The translations under genes and the position numbers were made by a program. From the NCBI GenBank assembly GCA_003651045.1, contig QMTJ01000078.1, positions 1 to 5,648 on the forward strand: a DNA stretch of 5,648 nt, read 5' to 3'. The notes under the pieces are model-generated. The model searched no databases. It saw only the letters and a list, made by a program, of their open reading frames with translations, and was not told where the DNA came from. Positions within the stretch are counted from its first letter, which is position 1; every line of letters begins with the position of its first letter. This document shows, piece by piece, positions 1-5,556 of this stretch. This stretch comes from Thermoplasmata archaeon (GTDB taxonomy: Archaea > Thermoplasmatota > E2 > DHVEG-1).

Positions 1-1163
1 CCAATTTCACGACATCGTATACATCTACATTCAAGATTGTTTTTTTTCATTTCTGTTTCAACTAACTGCCGGAGGTTACTTTTTTTAACACCCGCGTCTA
101 TAAACTGAGCTGGTACATCACGCTGGATACGTTGAATACGCACCCATTCTGGTACAAAAGCTTTAACCTCTGCGATAAACCTTACTGCATCATCTGTTGA
201 CAAGGGACTATAATCACCGTGTTTCCACATATCATAAAGCCTGGTACCTTTTATTGTAAGAGTTGGATAAATCTTGATCATATCAGGTTTAAAATCAGGT
301 TCTTCAAAAATAGTAATAAATGAGTCAAGATCATGTTGATAATCAGAACCAGGGAGACCCGGCATCATATGATAGCATACTTTAAAACCAGCATCTTTAG
401 CGATACGCGTAGCAAGCATTGAATCAACAGTTGTATGCCCACGGTTTATATTATATAGGATATCATCATAAACAGTTTGAACACCAAGCTCAACCCTGGT
501 TGCACCCCAATAAAGACTCATATCACAATGTTGAAGTCTGAACCAATCAGGACGTGTTTCAACAGTTAAACCGATACATCTCGATTTTGCTTTTTCATTC
601 AACAATTTAGCTTCTTCAAGAGATTTAGACTCCTGATTGTTCATTGCATCGAAACAACGTTTCACAAACCAGTTTTGATAATAAGGACTACGACTTGTAA
701 AAGTACCACCCATGATAATAAGATCAATCTTATCTATAGGATGACCAATTGCTTTAAGCTGATCAAGCCTGTTACGAGTCTGCAAAAACGGATCAAAATC
801 GTTAAAACTAGCACGAAGAGCAGCTGGTTCATATCCTGTGTAACTCTGGGGAGTACCTGAAACTGGTCCACCTGGGCAAGGGGTACATCTACCATGTGGG
901 CATTCCTCTGGTGAGGTCATAACCGCTACAATTGCTACACCAGAAATAGTACGCATAGCTTTTTTACGAAGTAATAACAGAAGATTCTCATGTTCCTCAT
1001 CAGTAAAACCATACTCTGGGAGTTTAGCTATAATCTCACTATCTGCTGGGATATTAGATATCCCATATTTTTTACATAGACGAATCTTAGCTTTATGAAG
1101 TTCTTCTTTAGAATGAATTTTTCCAGATTGAAGGAGATCGATAATTTCAGAGTAGAAATCCAT
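1..1163 (-). CDS. elp3: Elp3 family tRNA uridine(34) acetyltransferase, radical SAM (3' end beyond window)
   Basis: In this family a radical-SAM domain and a C-terminal GNAT domain together use acetyl-CoA to build the carboxymethyl-type modification on U34 of tRNA; archaeal Elp3 acts without the other Elongator subunits. Reading the minus strand from the ATG at 1163 gives 387 uninterrupted codons to the window edge. The N-terminus (MDFYSEIIDLLQSGKI, then KAKIRLCKKYGI near residues 24-35) is the usual archaeal Elp3 start. Cys88, Cys93 and Cys96 in CPHGRCTPCPGG are the expected 4Fe-4S ligands. They are followed by QSYTGYEPAALRA, LQTRNRLDQL, the IIMGGTF motif and GLTVETRPDW, all family hallmarks. 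The last visible residues contain CRCIRCREIG, the cysteine-rich linker before the GNAT domain. The full protein is normally about 530-550 residues, so the acetyltransferase part lies off the left edge. The residue before the third Cys is Pro where an aromatic is common. It is divergent from the ABC exporter genes. Confidence 0.96.
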   Translation of the reverse strand, partial: MDFYSEIIDLLQSGKIHSKEELHKAKIRLCKKYGISNIPADSEIIAKLPEYGFTDEEHENLLLLLRKKAMRTISGVAIVAVMTSPEECPHGRCTPCPGGPVSGTPQSYTGYEPAALRASFNDFDPFLQTRNRLDQLKAIGHPIDKIDLIIMGGTFTSRSPYYQNWFVKRCFDAMNNQESKSLEEAKLLNEKAKSRCIGLTVETRPDWFRLQHCDMSLYWGATRVELGVQTVYDDILYNINRGHTTVDSMLATRIAKDAGFKVCYHMMPGLPGSDYQHDLDSFITIFEEPDFKPDMIKIYPTLTIKGTRLYDMWKHGDYSPLSTDDAVRFIAEVKAFVPEWVRIQRIQRDVPAQFIDAGVKKSNLRQLVETEMKKNNLECRCIRCREI

Positions 1164-1206
1164 TAAAAAAACATCATATATTTTTTAGATAAAAAACATT
1201 TGATTA

Positions 1207-1227
1207 TATCCAAGTTTTTTTTGGATA
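1207..1227. repeat. 7-bp perfect inverted repeat upstream of the exporter operon
   Basis: TATCCAA at 1207-1213 is the exact reverse complement of TTGGATA at 1221-1227, with a 7-base loop of G followed by six T. It lies just upstream of the TATA-like stretch of the ABC operon and shares three bases with the next inverted repeat. The TTGGATA half recurs at 1284-1290, inside the start of the ATPase gene. It could be a regulator binding site or a chance product of AT-rich sequence. Confidence 0.5.
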
Positions 1228-1248
1228 CTTTTATTAACAAAAAAGTAT
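1225..1248. repeat. 8-bp perfect inverted repeat overlapping the probable ABC operon promoter
   Basis: ATACTTTT at 1225-1232 is the exact reverse complement of AAAAGTAT at 1241-1248, separated by 8 bases (ATTAACAA). The left arm and loop cover the best TATA-like stretch for the downstream ATPase gene. This is the geometry of an operator at which a dimeric repressor would block TBP/TFB. No regulator gene is present in the window, so the operator role is inference. Confidence 0.5.
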
Positions 1249-1268
1249 TGCACAACTCCAAAAAAAAC

Positions 1269-2273
1269 ATGGAGAAAAAAACCTTGGATATAATAATAAC
1301 ATATGGTTTAACAAAAAAATTTGGAGATTTAACCGCAGTAAATAATCTCTCCTTCAATGTTAAAAAAGGAGAAATCTTTGGTTTCCTCGGACCAAACGGC
1401 GCTGGTAAAACCACTACTATAAAAATGCTTACTACTCTTTTAAACCCTACAAGTGGAACAGCAACGATAGCAGGTTTCGATATTATAAAACAGAGAGATG
1501 AGGTGAGAAAAAACATAGGAGTTGTGTTTCAAGAACCAGCGCTTGATGTAGAACTCACAGGGAAGGAAAACCTTGAGTATCATGCTAGAATGTATGGTCT
1601 TAGTAGAGATAAGAGGAAGAAGAGAATAAATGATGTATTAGAATTAGTAAACCTATGGGATAAAAGAGATGTACTTGTGAAAAACTATTCTGGTGGGATG
1701 AAAAGACGACTTGAAATAGCACGCGGGTTGATGCATTATCCTGTGGTATTGTTTTTGGATGAACCCACGTTGGGGCTTGATGCACAGACACGTCGTGCGA
1801 TATGGGCGTATATAAAAAAAATGAATAAAGAAGAAGGTACAACTATTTTTTTAACCACGCATTACATGGAAGAAGCAGAGTATCTATGTAACCGTGTTGG
1901 TATCATTGATTATGGTAAACTACTTGTTATCGATGATATCTCGAATTTGAAGAACTCCGTTGGGAAAGATGTGATAACGCTTTCATGTACAGATGCTGAT
2001 AGATTTGTTAAAATACTTGAAAACGAGAAATGGGTTGAAAAAATAAAGAGACATGAGGGTTTAGTAACATTTGGTGTTGAGAAAGGTGATGAAAAAATAC
2101 CAGAGATTATTGAAATAGCAAGGAAACAAGATATTAAGATAAAATCTATAAGTGTGAGGAAACCTACTCTCGACGATGTGTTTTTGTCTTACACAGGTAG
2201 AACTATAAGGGATGAAGAAGGACAGGTTTCTTCTAAAGGACGTTTGTCACTAAGGTTTAGAGGGGGACGATAA
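1269..2273 (+). CDS. ABC-2 type exporter, ATP-binding subunit (DrrA-like)
   Basis: This 334-residue cytoplasmic ATPase should power the permease encoded immediately downstream. Landmarks in order are Walker A GPNGAGKT (41-48), Q-loop Gln88 in VVFQEP, ABC signature YSGGMKRR (140-147), Walker B with LFLDEP (161-166), D-loop LGLD (168-171) and switch His198 in TTHYMEEAE. All catalytic residues are intact. The C-terminal extension, with KPTLDDVFLSYTGR, is the tail typical of the daunorubicin-resistance (DrrA) family. DrrA-like pumps export drugs, lipids or polysaccharides; the substrate here cannot be read from sequence. I chose the ATG at 1269 because family members begin a few residues before the xLTKKFG strand. 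A longer reading from TTG at 1200 would add 23 low-complexity residues translated from the promoter repeats. The stop is four bases before the permease ATG, so the two are cotranscribed. Confidence 0.93.
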   Translation: MEKKTLDIIITYGLTKKFGDLTAVNNLSFNVKKGEIFGFLGPNGAGKTTTIKMLTTLLNPTSGTATIAGFDIIKQRDEVRKNIGVVFQEPALDVELTGKENLEYHARMYGLSRDKRKKRINDVLELVNLWDKRDVLVKNYSGGMKRRLEIARGLMHYPVVLFLDEPTLGLDAQTRRAIWAYIKKMNKEEGTTIFLTTHYMEEAEYLCNRVGIIDYGKLLVIDDISNLKNSVGKDVITLSCTDADRFVKILENEKWVEKIKRHEGLVTFGVEKGDEKIPEIIEIARKQDIKIKSISVRKPTLDDVFLSYTGRTIRDEEGQVSSKGRLSLRFRGGR

Positions 2274-2277
2274 GGGT

Positions 2278-3039
2278 ATGAGAACAAATGAGTTACAAGC
2301 GATTTATATTATGTGGCTACGTCAGATGAAACGTTTCCTTAGGTTTAAAACACGATTAGCGACGATGGTTATACAACCGCTTTTTTTCTTCTTATTACTT
2401 GGATCAGGTTTTAGACAAGCAGTTATGCCAGGGCTTGAAGGAGGATATATTGATTTCTTAGCACCAGGGATTGTAGCGATGGCTATTCTTTTTTCATCAA
2501 TGTTCACAGGAGTAAGCGTCTTATGGGATAAACAATTCGGTTTTTTACAGGAAGTACTCGTTGCTCCGGTAAGTCGTTTTTCAATAATAATCGGTCGTAC
2601 AATTGGTGGTGCAACAACAGCGCTTATACAAGGATTTATAATACTTTTTATCGCGATAATACTTGGAATAAAAATATCAAGCGGAGCAGGATTAATATTA
2701 ACCATAGTTTTCATGCTTCTACTATCATTCACAGCAGTTGGATTTGGTCTCATAATAGCTTCTAAAATGAATGACTTCCAGTCTTTCTCTCTTATTATGA
2801 ACCTTATAATAATGCCATTATTATTCCTATCATCAGCTTTTTTCCCAGTGACACAGGATAAAACCTTACAAACAATCGCATACTTCAACCCATTGTTTTA
2901 TATGATAGACGGACTACGTGGAAGTTTGATAGGCAAAAGCAATGTATTTCCACCACTAATAGACTTAATAGTTGTTTGTATAATATGTATCATTATGTTA
3001 ACCCTTGGGAGTTACTTGTTTAGTAAAAGCGAAGTATAA
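2278..3039 (+). CDS. ABC-2 type transporter permease (DrrB-like)
   Basis: This is the membrane subunit partnering the ATPase just upstream; a dimer of each would form the exporter. The 253 residues match the usual ABC-2 permease length. A cytoplasmic N-terminus (MWLRQMKRFLRFKTR) is followed by six hydrophobic segments at roughly 28-44, 60-83, 112-131, 138-163, 172-192 and 227-248. Family signatures are the amphipathic stretch DKQFGFLQEVLVAPVSR (84-100), which in this family contacts the ATPase, the segment LIIMPLLFLSSAFFPV (176-191), and NPLFYMIDGLRG (204-215). The gene begins four bases after the ATPase stop codon, with a G-rich stretch (AGGGGG, 2261-2266) in Shine-Dalgarno position. No substrate-specific feature is visible. 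The pair could be a drug, lipid or glycan exporter. Confidence 0.92.
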   Translation: MRTNELQAIYIMWLRQMKRFLRFKTRLATMVIQPLFFFLLLGSGFRQAVMPGLEGGYIDFLAPGIVAMAILFSSMFTGVSVLWDKQFGFLQEVLVAPVSRFSIIIGRTIGGATTALIQGFIILFIAIILGIKISSGAGLILTIVFMLLLSFTAVGFGLIIASKMNDFQSFSLIMNLIIMPLLFLSSAFFPVTQDKTLQTIAYFNPLFYMIDGLRGSLIGKSNVFPPLIDLIVVCIICIIMLTLGSYLFSKSEV

Positions 3040-3044
3040 AAAAA
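3038..3044 (-). terminator. T-run terminator for the minus-strand methyltransferase-folD operon
   Basis: On the minus strand these bases read as seven consecutive T, following TTCCTTC, about 85 bases past the stop codon of the last operon gene. Archaeal RNA polymerase terminates at such T-tracts without needing a hairpin. The run overlaps the stop codon of the convergent permease gene, so readthrough would make antisense RNA to the exporter. Confidence 0.45.
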
Positions 3045-3079
3045 GAAGGAAATAAATATAGAATGAGGATGTAAAAGTG

Positions 3080-3090
3080 TTTTTCTTTTT
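3080..3090 (+). terminator. T-run terminator for the ABC exporter operon
   Basis: TTTTTCTTTTT lies about 40 bases after the permease stop codon, in the convergent gap before the oppositely oriented membrane-protein gene. T-rich tracts of this kind are the usual archaeal intrinsic terminator. No stable hairpin is obvious in front of it. Confidence 0.5.
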
Positions 3091-3129
3091 AATTCCTACT
3101 CCCCCCTTATATCCTGCTATTTCTACTTG

Positions 3130-3537
3130 TTATTGAATAAAAAAATATGTAAATAATATCATTAACAATATAGCTATAATCATTAAAAAAACTACTATTT
3201 TCCAGTTTGAACCAAAAACAATAGGGATCGGTCCAATAAGAATCACTCCACCGCCTTTAAATGATGTTTTCTTTTCCGGTGTAACAGATAAAATCTCGTC
3301 GTTATCAAGAAAATGTTCACTGTTGAGAATATTAACTGATTTTATAAAACCTAATATGAAAAATAAAAACATGAGAAACAATAGAATCGTACCAAAAAAA
3401 CTGTAGACGCCTGATCCAGTGATAAAAGGAAATACAATAAAAACACCAACTTTGACATCACCATTTAAAAAACCAAAGAATAAAAAAACAACTGCTCCAA
3501 TGAAACAAATTAGAGATAAAAAATGGTACCTATTCAT
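3130..3537 (-). CDS. TIGR00304/DUF131 family archaeal membrane protein of unknown function
   Basis: This small membrane protein of 135 residues belongs to an uncharacterised family. Hydrophobic segments lie at about 7-24, 30-65 (one or two spans) and 114-133. Before the last segment comes GGGVILIGPIPIVFGS (95-110), which I recognise as the hallmark of TIGR00304/DUF131. A polar loop (about 66-94, rich in Asp, Glu and Lys) precedes that motif. I chose the ATG at 3537 because it overlaps the folD stop codon as ATGA and has GGAG (3548-3551) ten bases upstream. The in-frame ATG at 3558 would add seven basic residues, overlap folD by 25 bases and lack a ribosome site. It is the last gene of the methyltransferase-folD operon. 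The family assignment comes from recall of the motif; no function is proposed. Confidence 0.8.
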   Translation of the reverse strand: MNRYHFLSLICFIGAVVFLFFGFLNGDVKVGVFIVFPFITGSGVYSFFGTILLFLMFLFFILGFIKSVNILNSEHFLDNDEILSVTPEKKTSFKGGGVILIGPIPIVFGSNWKIVVFLMIIAILLMILFTYFFIQ

Positions 3538-4397
3538 CGATGTTTTTCTCCGACGCATTTCATAAAAGTTTTAAGCATGTTTTTAAGGGAGCACGCAACG
3601 GTTACAGGACCTACACCACCGGGTACTGGTGTGATTTTACCTGCGATTTCTTTCACAGATGAGAAATCAACATCACCACATACTCCTTCTTTTGTTTTAA
3701 CAATCCCAACATCTAAAACAAAAACACCTTTTTTAACATGGTTTTTTGTAATAAGCCTAGGTACACCCGCAGCTGTAACTAGTATATCAGCATTCCTTGT
3801 ATATTTCTTTAAATCCTTAGTATAAACGTGACAGACACAAACCGAACAATTCCTGTTTAAGAAAAGAGCAGAAAGTGGTTTACCCACGATATTACTATGA
3901 TTAACTATAACAACATCTTTCCCTTCGTATTTTGTTTTTTCATAGTCTAAAATAGTAATCACAGAGAGAGGAGTAATAGGGACAATATCCTCTTCCCCTA
4001 ATAATGTTTTACCGAGATTAACAGGATGCAGTCCTTCAACGTCTTTCTTCGGATGTAAAATAGATATCAAGGTATCATGTGAAATATGCGAAGGCAGCGG
4101 TAACTGTATCAAGACACCATGGACGTCGTCGTCTTCATTCAAGTTTTTAACAGCATCAACAACTTCTTCTTCAGAAGCATTTTCTGGGAGATCCACATGA
4201 CAAGAAAAAATACCAGTTTCTTCACATGCTTTATCCCTTAAATTGAGGTATATATCAGATTCTGGAGTACTACCAACTCTAACTGTAGCTATATTTGGAA
4301 CAAAACCATATTCTTTTTTAACCTTAGAAACTTGTTTTGCAACATCCTCCCGTATTTCTTTTGCGATCCAACGTCCATCTATAACTTTAGCAACCAT
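3534..4397 (-). CDS. folD: FolD-type methylenetetrahydrofolate dehydrogenase / methenyltetrahydrofolate cyclohydrolase, with divergent active site
   Basis: FolD interconverts 5,10-methylene-, 5,10-methenyl- and 10-formyl-tetrahydrofolate in the cytoplasm, linking serine/glycine C1 units to purine and formyl supply. The 287 residues match the family length. The fold markers are present: TVRVGSTPESDIYL (38-51), HGVLIQLPLP (93-102, with the conserved Gln98), KDVEGLHPVN (118-127), IVGKPL (170-175) and near the C-terminus PGGVGPVTVA. Three key sites differ from bifunctional FolD. The catalytic Lys of the YxxxK motif (Lys56 in human MTHFD1) is Arg54. The Asp of DVDG (human Asp125) is Glu121. The GRS cofactor motif is NHS (166-168). 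The first two concern cyclohydrolase chemistry and folate binding, and the third NADP recognition, so this may be a dehydrogenase with weak or no cyclohydrolase activity. The start codon overlaps the methyltransferase stop as TAATG, with GGAG at 4406-4409 eight bases upstream. Confidence 0.93.
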   Translation of the reverse strand: MVAKVIDGRWIAKEIREDVAKQVSKVKKEYGFVPNIATVRVGSTPESDIYLNLRDKACEETGIFSCHVDLPENASEEEVVDAVKNLNEDDDVHGVLIQLPLPSHISHDTLISILHPKKDVEGLHPVNLGKTLLGEEDIVPITPLSVITILDYEKTKYEGKDVVIVNHSNIVGKPLSALFLNRNCSVCVCHVYTKDLKKYTRNADILVTAAGVPRLITKNHVKKGVFVLDVGIVKTKEGVCGDVDFSSVKEIAGKITPVPGGVGPVTVACSLKNMLKTFMKCVGEKHR

Positions 4398-5215
4398 TAC
4401 TCCAACTCCTTCTTTTTTTTACGTCCAATAGCATAAAACTGTGGGAAAAAATTTAGTTGAACACCTTCATCCAAAGAACGGAGGTACTCATATTCCCATT
4501 TATCTATTTCTTCTTGCGAAAGACCAGCGTCTTTTAATGCTTTTATATAAAAATCACGGGCGTGTAAATAATATGCTTTATCTTCTTCACAAGTCCAAAT
4601 ACGGTTGTTACCAATCCCAACCTGTGTTTCAAGCCCTGCTTTAACAAAAAGTGAACGTAGTTTTCTACCGATATGCGGGTCTCCTCCTCGTTGCCTTATA
4701 GCTTCACCAGCGAATATAGAATCTACTTTTGGATGCTCAGGGTAGTGTAATTTACCACCATAATCTGGTTCCAATGTCGCGAGTACTATACCATCAGGTT
4801 TTGTAACACGTGCCATTTCATTTACAACCTTTTGAGGATTCCTCGCCCACATAAGAACTAGATTACATGTTACAATGTCAAACATGTTATCATCAAAAGG
4901 AAGATTCTCTGCATCACCAACACGTAGTTCAACATTGTTATAAATACTAAGTACCTTCCTAGCGACTTTTATCATCTCCTTAGAGCCATCTATTGCAATA
5001 ACTTTTCCTTTTGTCAAATGAGCGATATCACGTGTTACCATACCAGAGCCGCATCCTACATCAAGGATTAATTCAGCATCTTTCAACCCGACTTTAAGAT
5101 AGAGTGGTATTCTCTCCTCAGCGGTCTCAAGCGCCTGTAGCTCTAGTTTTTTAATGAAATCCTCAAAATCTTCTTTGGATCTTTTATGAAAAGATTTTTC
5201 TTTTTTTGAACTCAT
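4397..5215 (-). CDS. Class I SAM-dependent methyltransferase (UbiE/Methyltransf_11 type), substrate unknown
   Basis: This 272-residue cytoplasmic methyltransferase has a recognisable Rossmann SAM-binding core. Motif I is ILDVGCGSG (50-58), the acidic residue ending strand 2 is Asp76 in VIAIDGS, motif II is GDAENLPFDDNMFDIVTC (100-117), and motif III includes VTKPDGIVLATLEPD. These match the UbiE/COQ5-like superfamily but do not identify the acceptor. About 45 charged residues, probably helical, precede the core. The C-terminal part (from about residue 155) is a variable substrate-recognition region, ending in a basic RKKKKELE tail. It is the first gene of an operon with folD and a DUF131 membrane protein. 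The link with folD may reflect C1 supply, but SAM is the donor here, so a pathway connection is inference. A TATA-like box about 25 bp before the ATG and no Shine-Dalgarno sequence suggest a leaderless mRNA. Confidence 0.88.
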   Translation of the reverse strand: MSSKKEKSFHKRSKEDFEDFIKKLELQALETAEERIPLYLKVGLKDAELILDVGCGSGMVTRDIAHLTKGKVIAIDGSKEMIKVARKVLSIYNNVELRVGDAENLPFDDNMFDIVTCNLVLMWARNPQKVVNEMARVTKPDGIVLATLEPDYGGKLHYPEHPKVDSIFAGEAIRQRGGDPHIGRKLRSLFVKAGLETQVGIGNNRIWTCEEDKAYYLHARDFYIKALKDAGLSQEEIDKWEYEYLRSLDEGVQLNFFPQFYAIGRKKKKELE

Positions 5216-5235
5216 TTTTTACTCAACAAAAAAAC

Positions 5236-5243
5236 AATATAAA
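5236..5243 (-). promoter_or_regulatory. TATA-like box of the methyltransferase-folD operon
   Basis: On the minus strand this reads TTTATATT, centred about 25 bp upstream of the methyltransferase ATG at 5215. That spacing puts the expected archaeal transcription start at or next to the start codon. The intervening bases hold no Shine-Dalgarno sequence, so the promoter and the leaderless start support one another. Confidence 0.6.
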
Positions 5244-5301
5244 CATTTTTAGTAAAAACTTTTCTTCTTTAAAAAAATAGATGTAAGGTTGGTTGTAGAA
5301 C

Positions 5302-5320
5302 TATCTATTTAAACTAGATA
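5302..5320. repeat. Short inverted repeat in the divergent intergenic region
   Basis: TATCTA at 5302-5307 is the exact reverse complement of TAGATA at 5315-5320, around the spacer TTTAAAC. It lies about 60-80 bp upstream of the methyltransferase TATA-like box and about 150 bp upstream of the one for the KaiC-like gene. A palindrome of this size could be a regulator site, but in such AT-rich DNA it may be chance. Confidence 0.35.
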
Positions 5321-5471
5321 ATACTTTATTAATATCCATTATAATGAGAAACCCTTTTTTTATCAACAAATTAAATTTCTAGGTTTTTTATATGAAACTT
5401 CAAAATAAACACAAAAAACTTTTTCTCTTGGGTAAGAAGCATGTAAGATGTACAAAACTTTGTTTTAACAG

Positions 5472-5479
5472 TTTATATC
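5472..5479 (+). promoter_or_regulatory. TATA-like box of the KaiC-like gene
   Basis: TTTATATC is the best archaeal TATA match upstream of the gene starting at 5557. A transcription start about 25 bp downstream would fall near 5500 and leave a leader of roughly 55 bases that includes the ribosome site. A second possible box is TTTTTTATATG ending at 5394, which would give a leader of about 140 bases. Confidence 0.5.
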
Positions 5480-5543
5480 TATATTTTAGAAAAGTTTTTA
5501 ACTAACTAAAACATGTAAACACTATCCAGATAACTTAAGGTTT

Positions 5544-5551
5544 AGGAGGAG
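5544..5551 (+). promoter_or_regulatory. Strong Shine-Dalgarno site of the KaiC-like gene
   Basis: AGGAGGAG lies five bases before the ATG at 5557 and is complementary to the conserved CCUCC at the 3' end of 16S rRNA. It fixes the start codon. The ATG at 5561, four bases further on in another frame, reaches a stop within a few codons. The site contrasts with the methyltransferase and ABC ATPase genes, which have no such signal. Confidence 0.85.
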
Positions 5552-5556
5552 AAAGG

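Larger units (their letters stand above)
1164..1268. promoter_or_regulatory. Divergent promoter region between elp3 and the ABC exporter operon
   Basis: These 105 bp must hold the promoters of both flanking genes. For the plus-strand ATPase the best TATA-like stretch is TTTTATTA at 1229-1236. That would place transcription start near 1260, giving a very short leader; no Shine-Dalgarno sequence precedes the ATG at 1269. For elp3 on the minus strand, AT-rich candidates lie around 1175-1193 (AAAAATATATG and TTTTTATCTA). None is clearly better, and a leaderless or near-leaderless start is plausible. The region also carries inverted repeats, listed separately. Promoter positions are inferred from sequence only. 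Confidence 0.45.
5216..5556. other. 341-bp AT-rich divergent intergenic region without a convincing gene
   Basis: This stretch separates the minus-strand methyltransferase operon from the plus-strand KaiC-like gene. It holds a TATA-like box for each side (5236-5243 and 5472-5479), a six-base inverted repeat at 5302-5320, and a strong ribosome site at its right end. Several pieces repeat the pattern of a run of A, then CTTTT or CTTTG (around 5254-5263, 5413-5424 and 5455-5465), which I read as AT-rich compositional similarity. The longest ATG-started reading frame noted is 37 codons (5392-5505) and does not look coding. I see no tRNA-like or strongly structured RNA. Confidence 0.6.

Noticed and set aside
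675..860. A 61-codon plus-strand frame opposite elp3
   Set aside because: It is antisense to the strongly conserved radical-SAM part of Elp3, which accounts for the region fully.
1200..1268. A longer N-terminus for the ABC ATPase, starting from TTG at 1200
   Set aside because: The extra 23 residues are encoded by the promoter-region inverted repeats and poly-A, resemble no ABC ATPase N-terminus, and the ATG at 1269 gives the normal family start.
1163..1516. A minus-strand frame of 117 codons across the ABC gene start and the promoter region
   Set aside because: It is antisense to the conserved Walker A region and runs through the divergent promoter. Its hydrophobic look comes from the complement of A-rich codons.
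2322..2888. A 188-codon open frame on the minus strand inside the permease gene
   Set aside because: It lies wholly antisense to a clear ABC-2 permease. Its translation has no recognisable motif and there is no start signal.
3538..3558. The upstream ATG at 3558 as the start of the DUF131 protein
   Set aside because: It has no ribosome site and would overlap folD by 25 bases. The ATG at 3537 has an ATGA overlap and GGAG at the right distance.
3523..3825. A 100-codon plus-strand frame opposite folD
   Set aside because: It is a mirror frame of the conserved folD 3' region, with no motif and no promoter.
5392..5505. A 37-codon frame in the divergent intergenic region
   Set aside because: It has no ribosome site, its ATG overlaps an AT-rich TATA-like stretch, its composition (Lys, Phe, Leu, Tyr) is what random AT-rich DNA gives, and it runs through the best promoter of the next gene.
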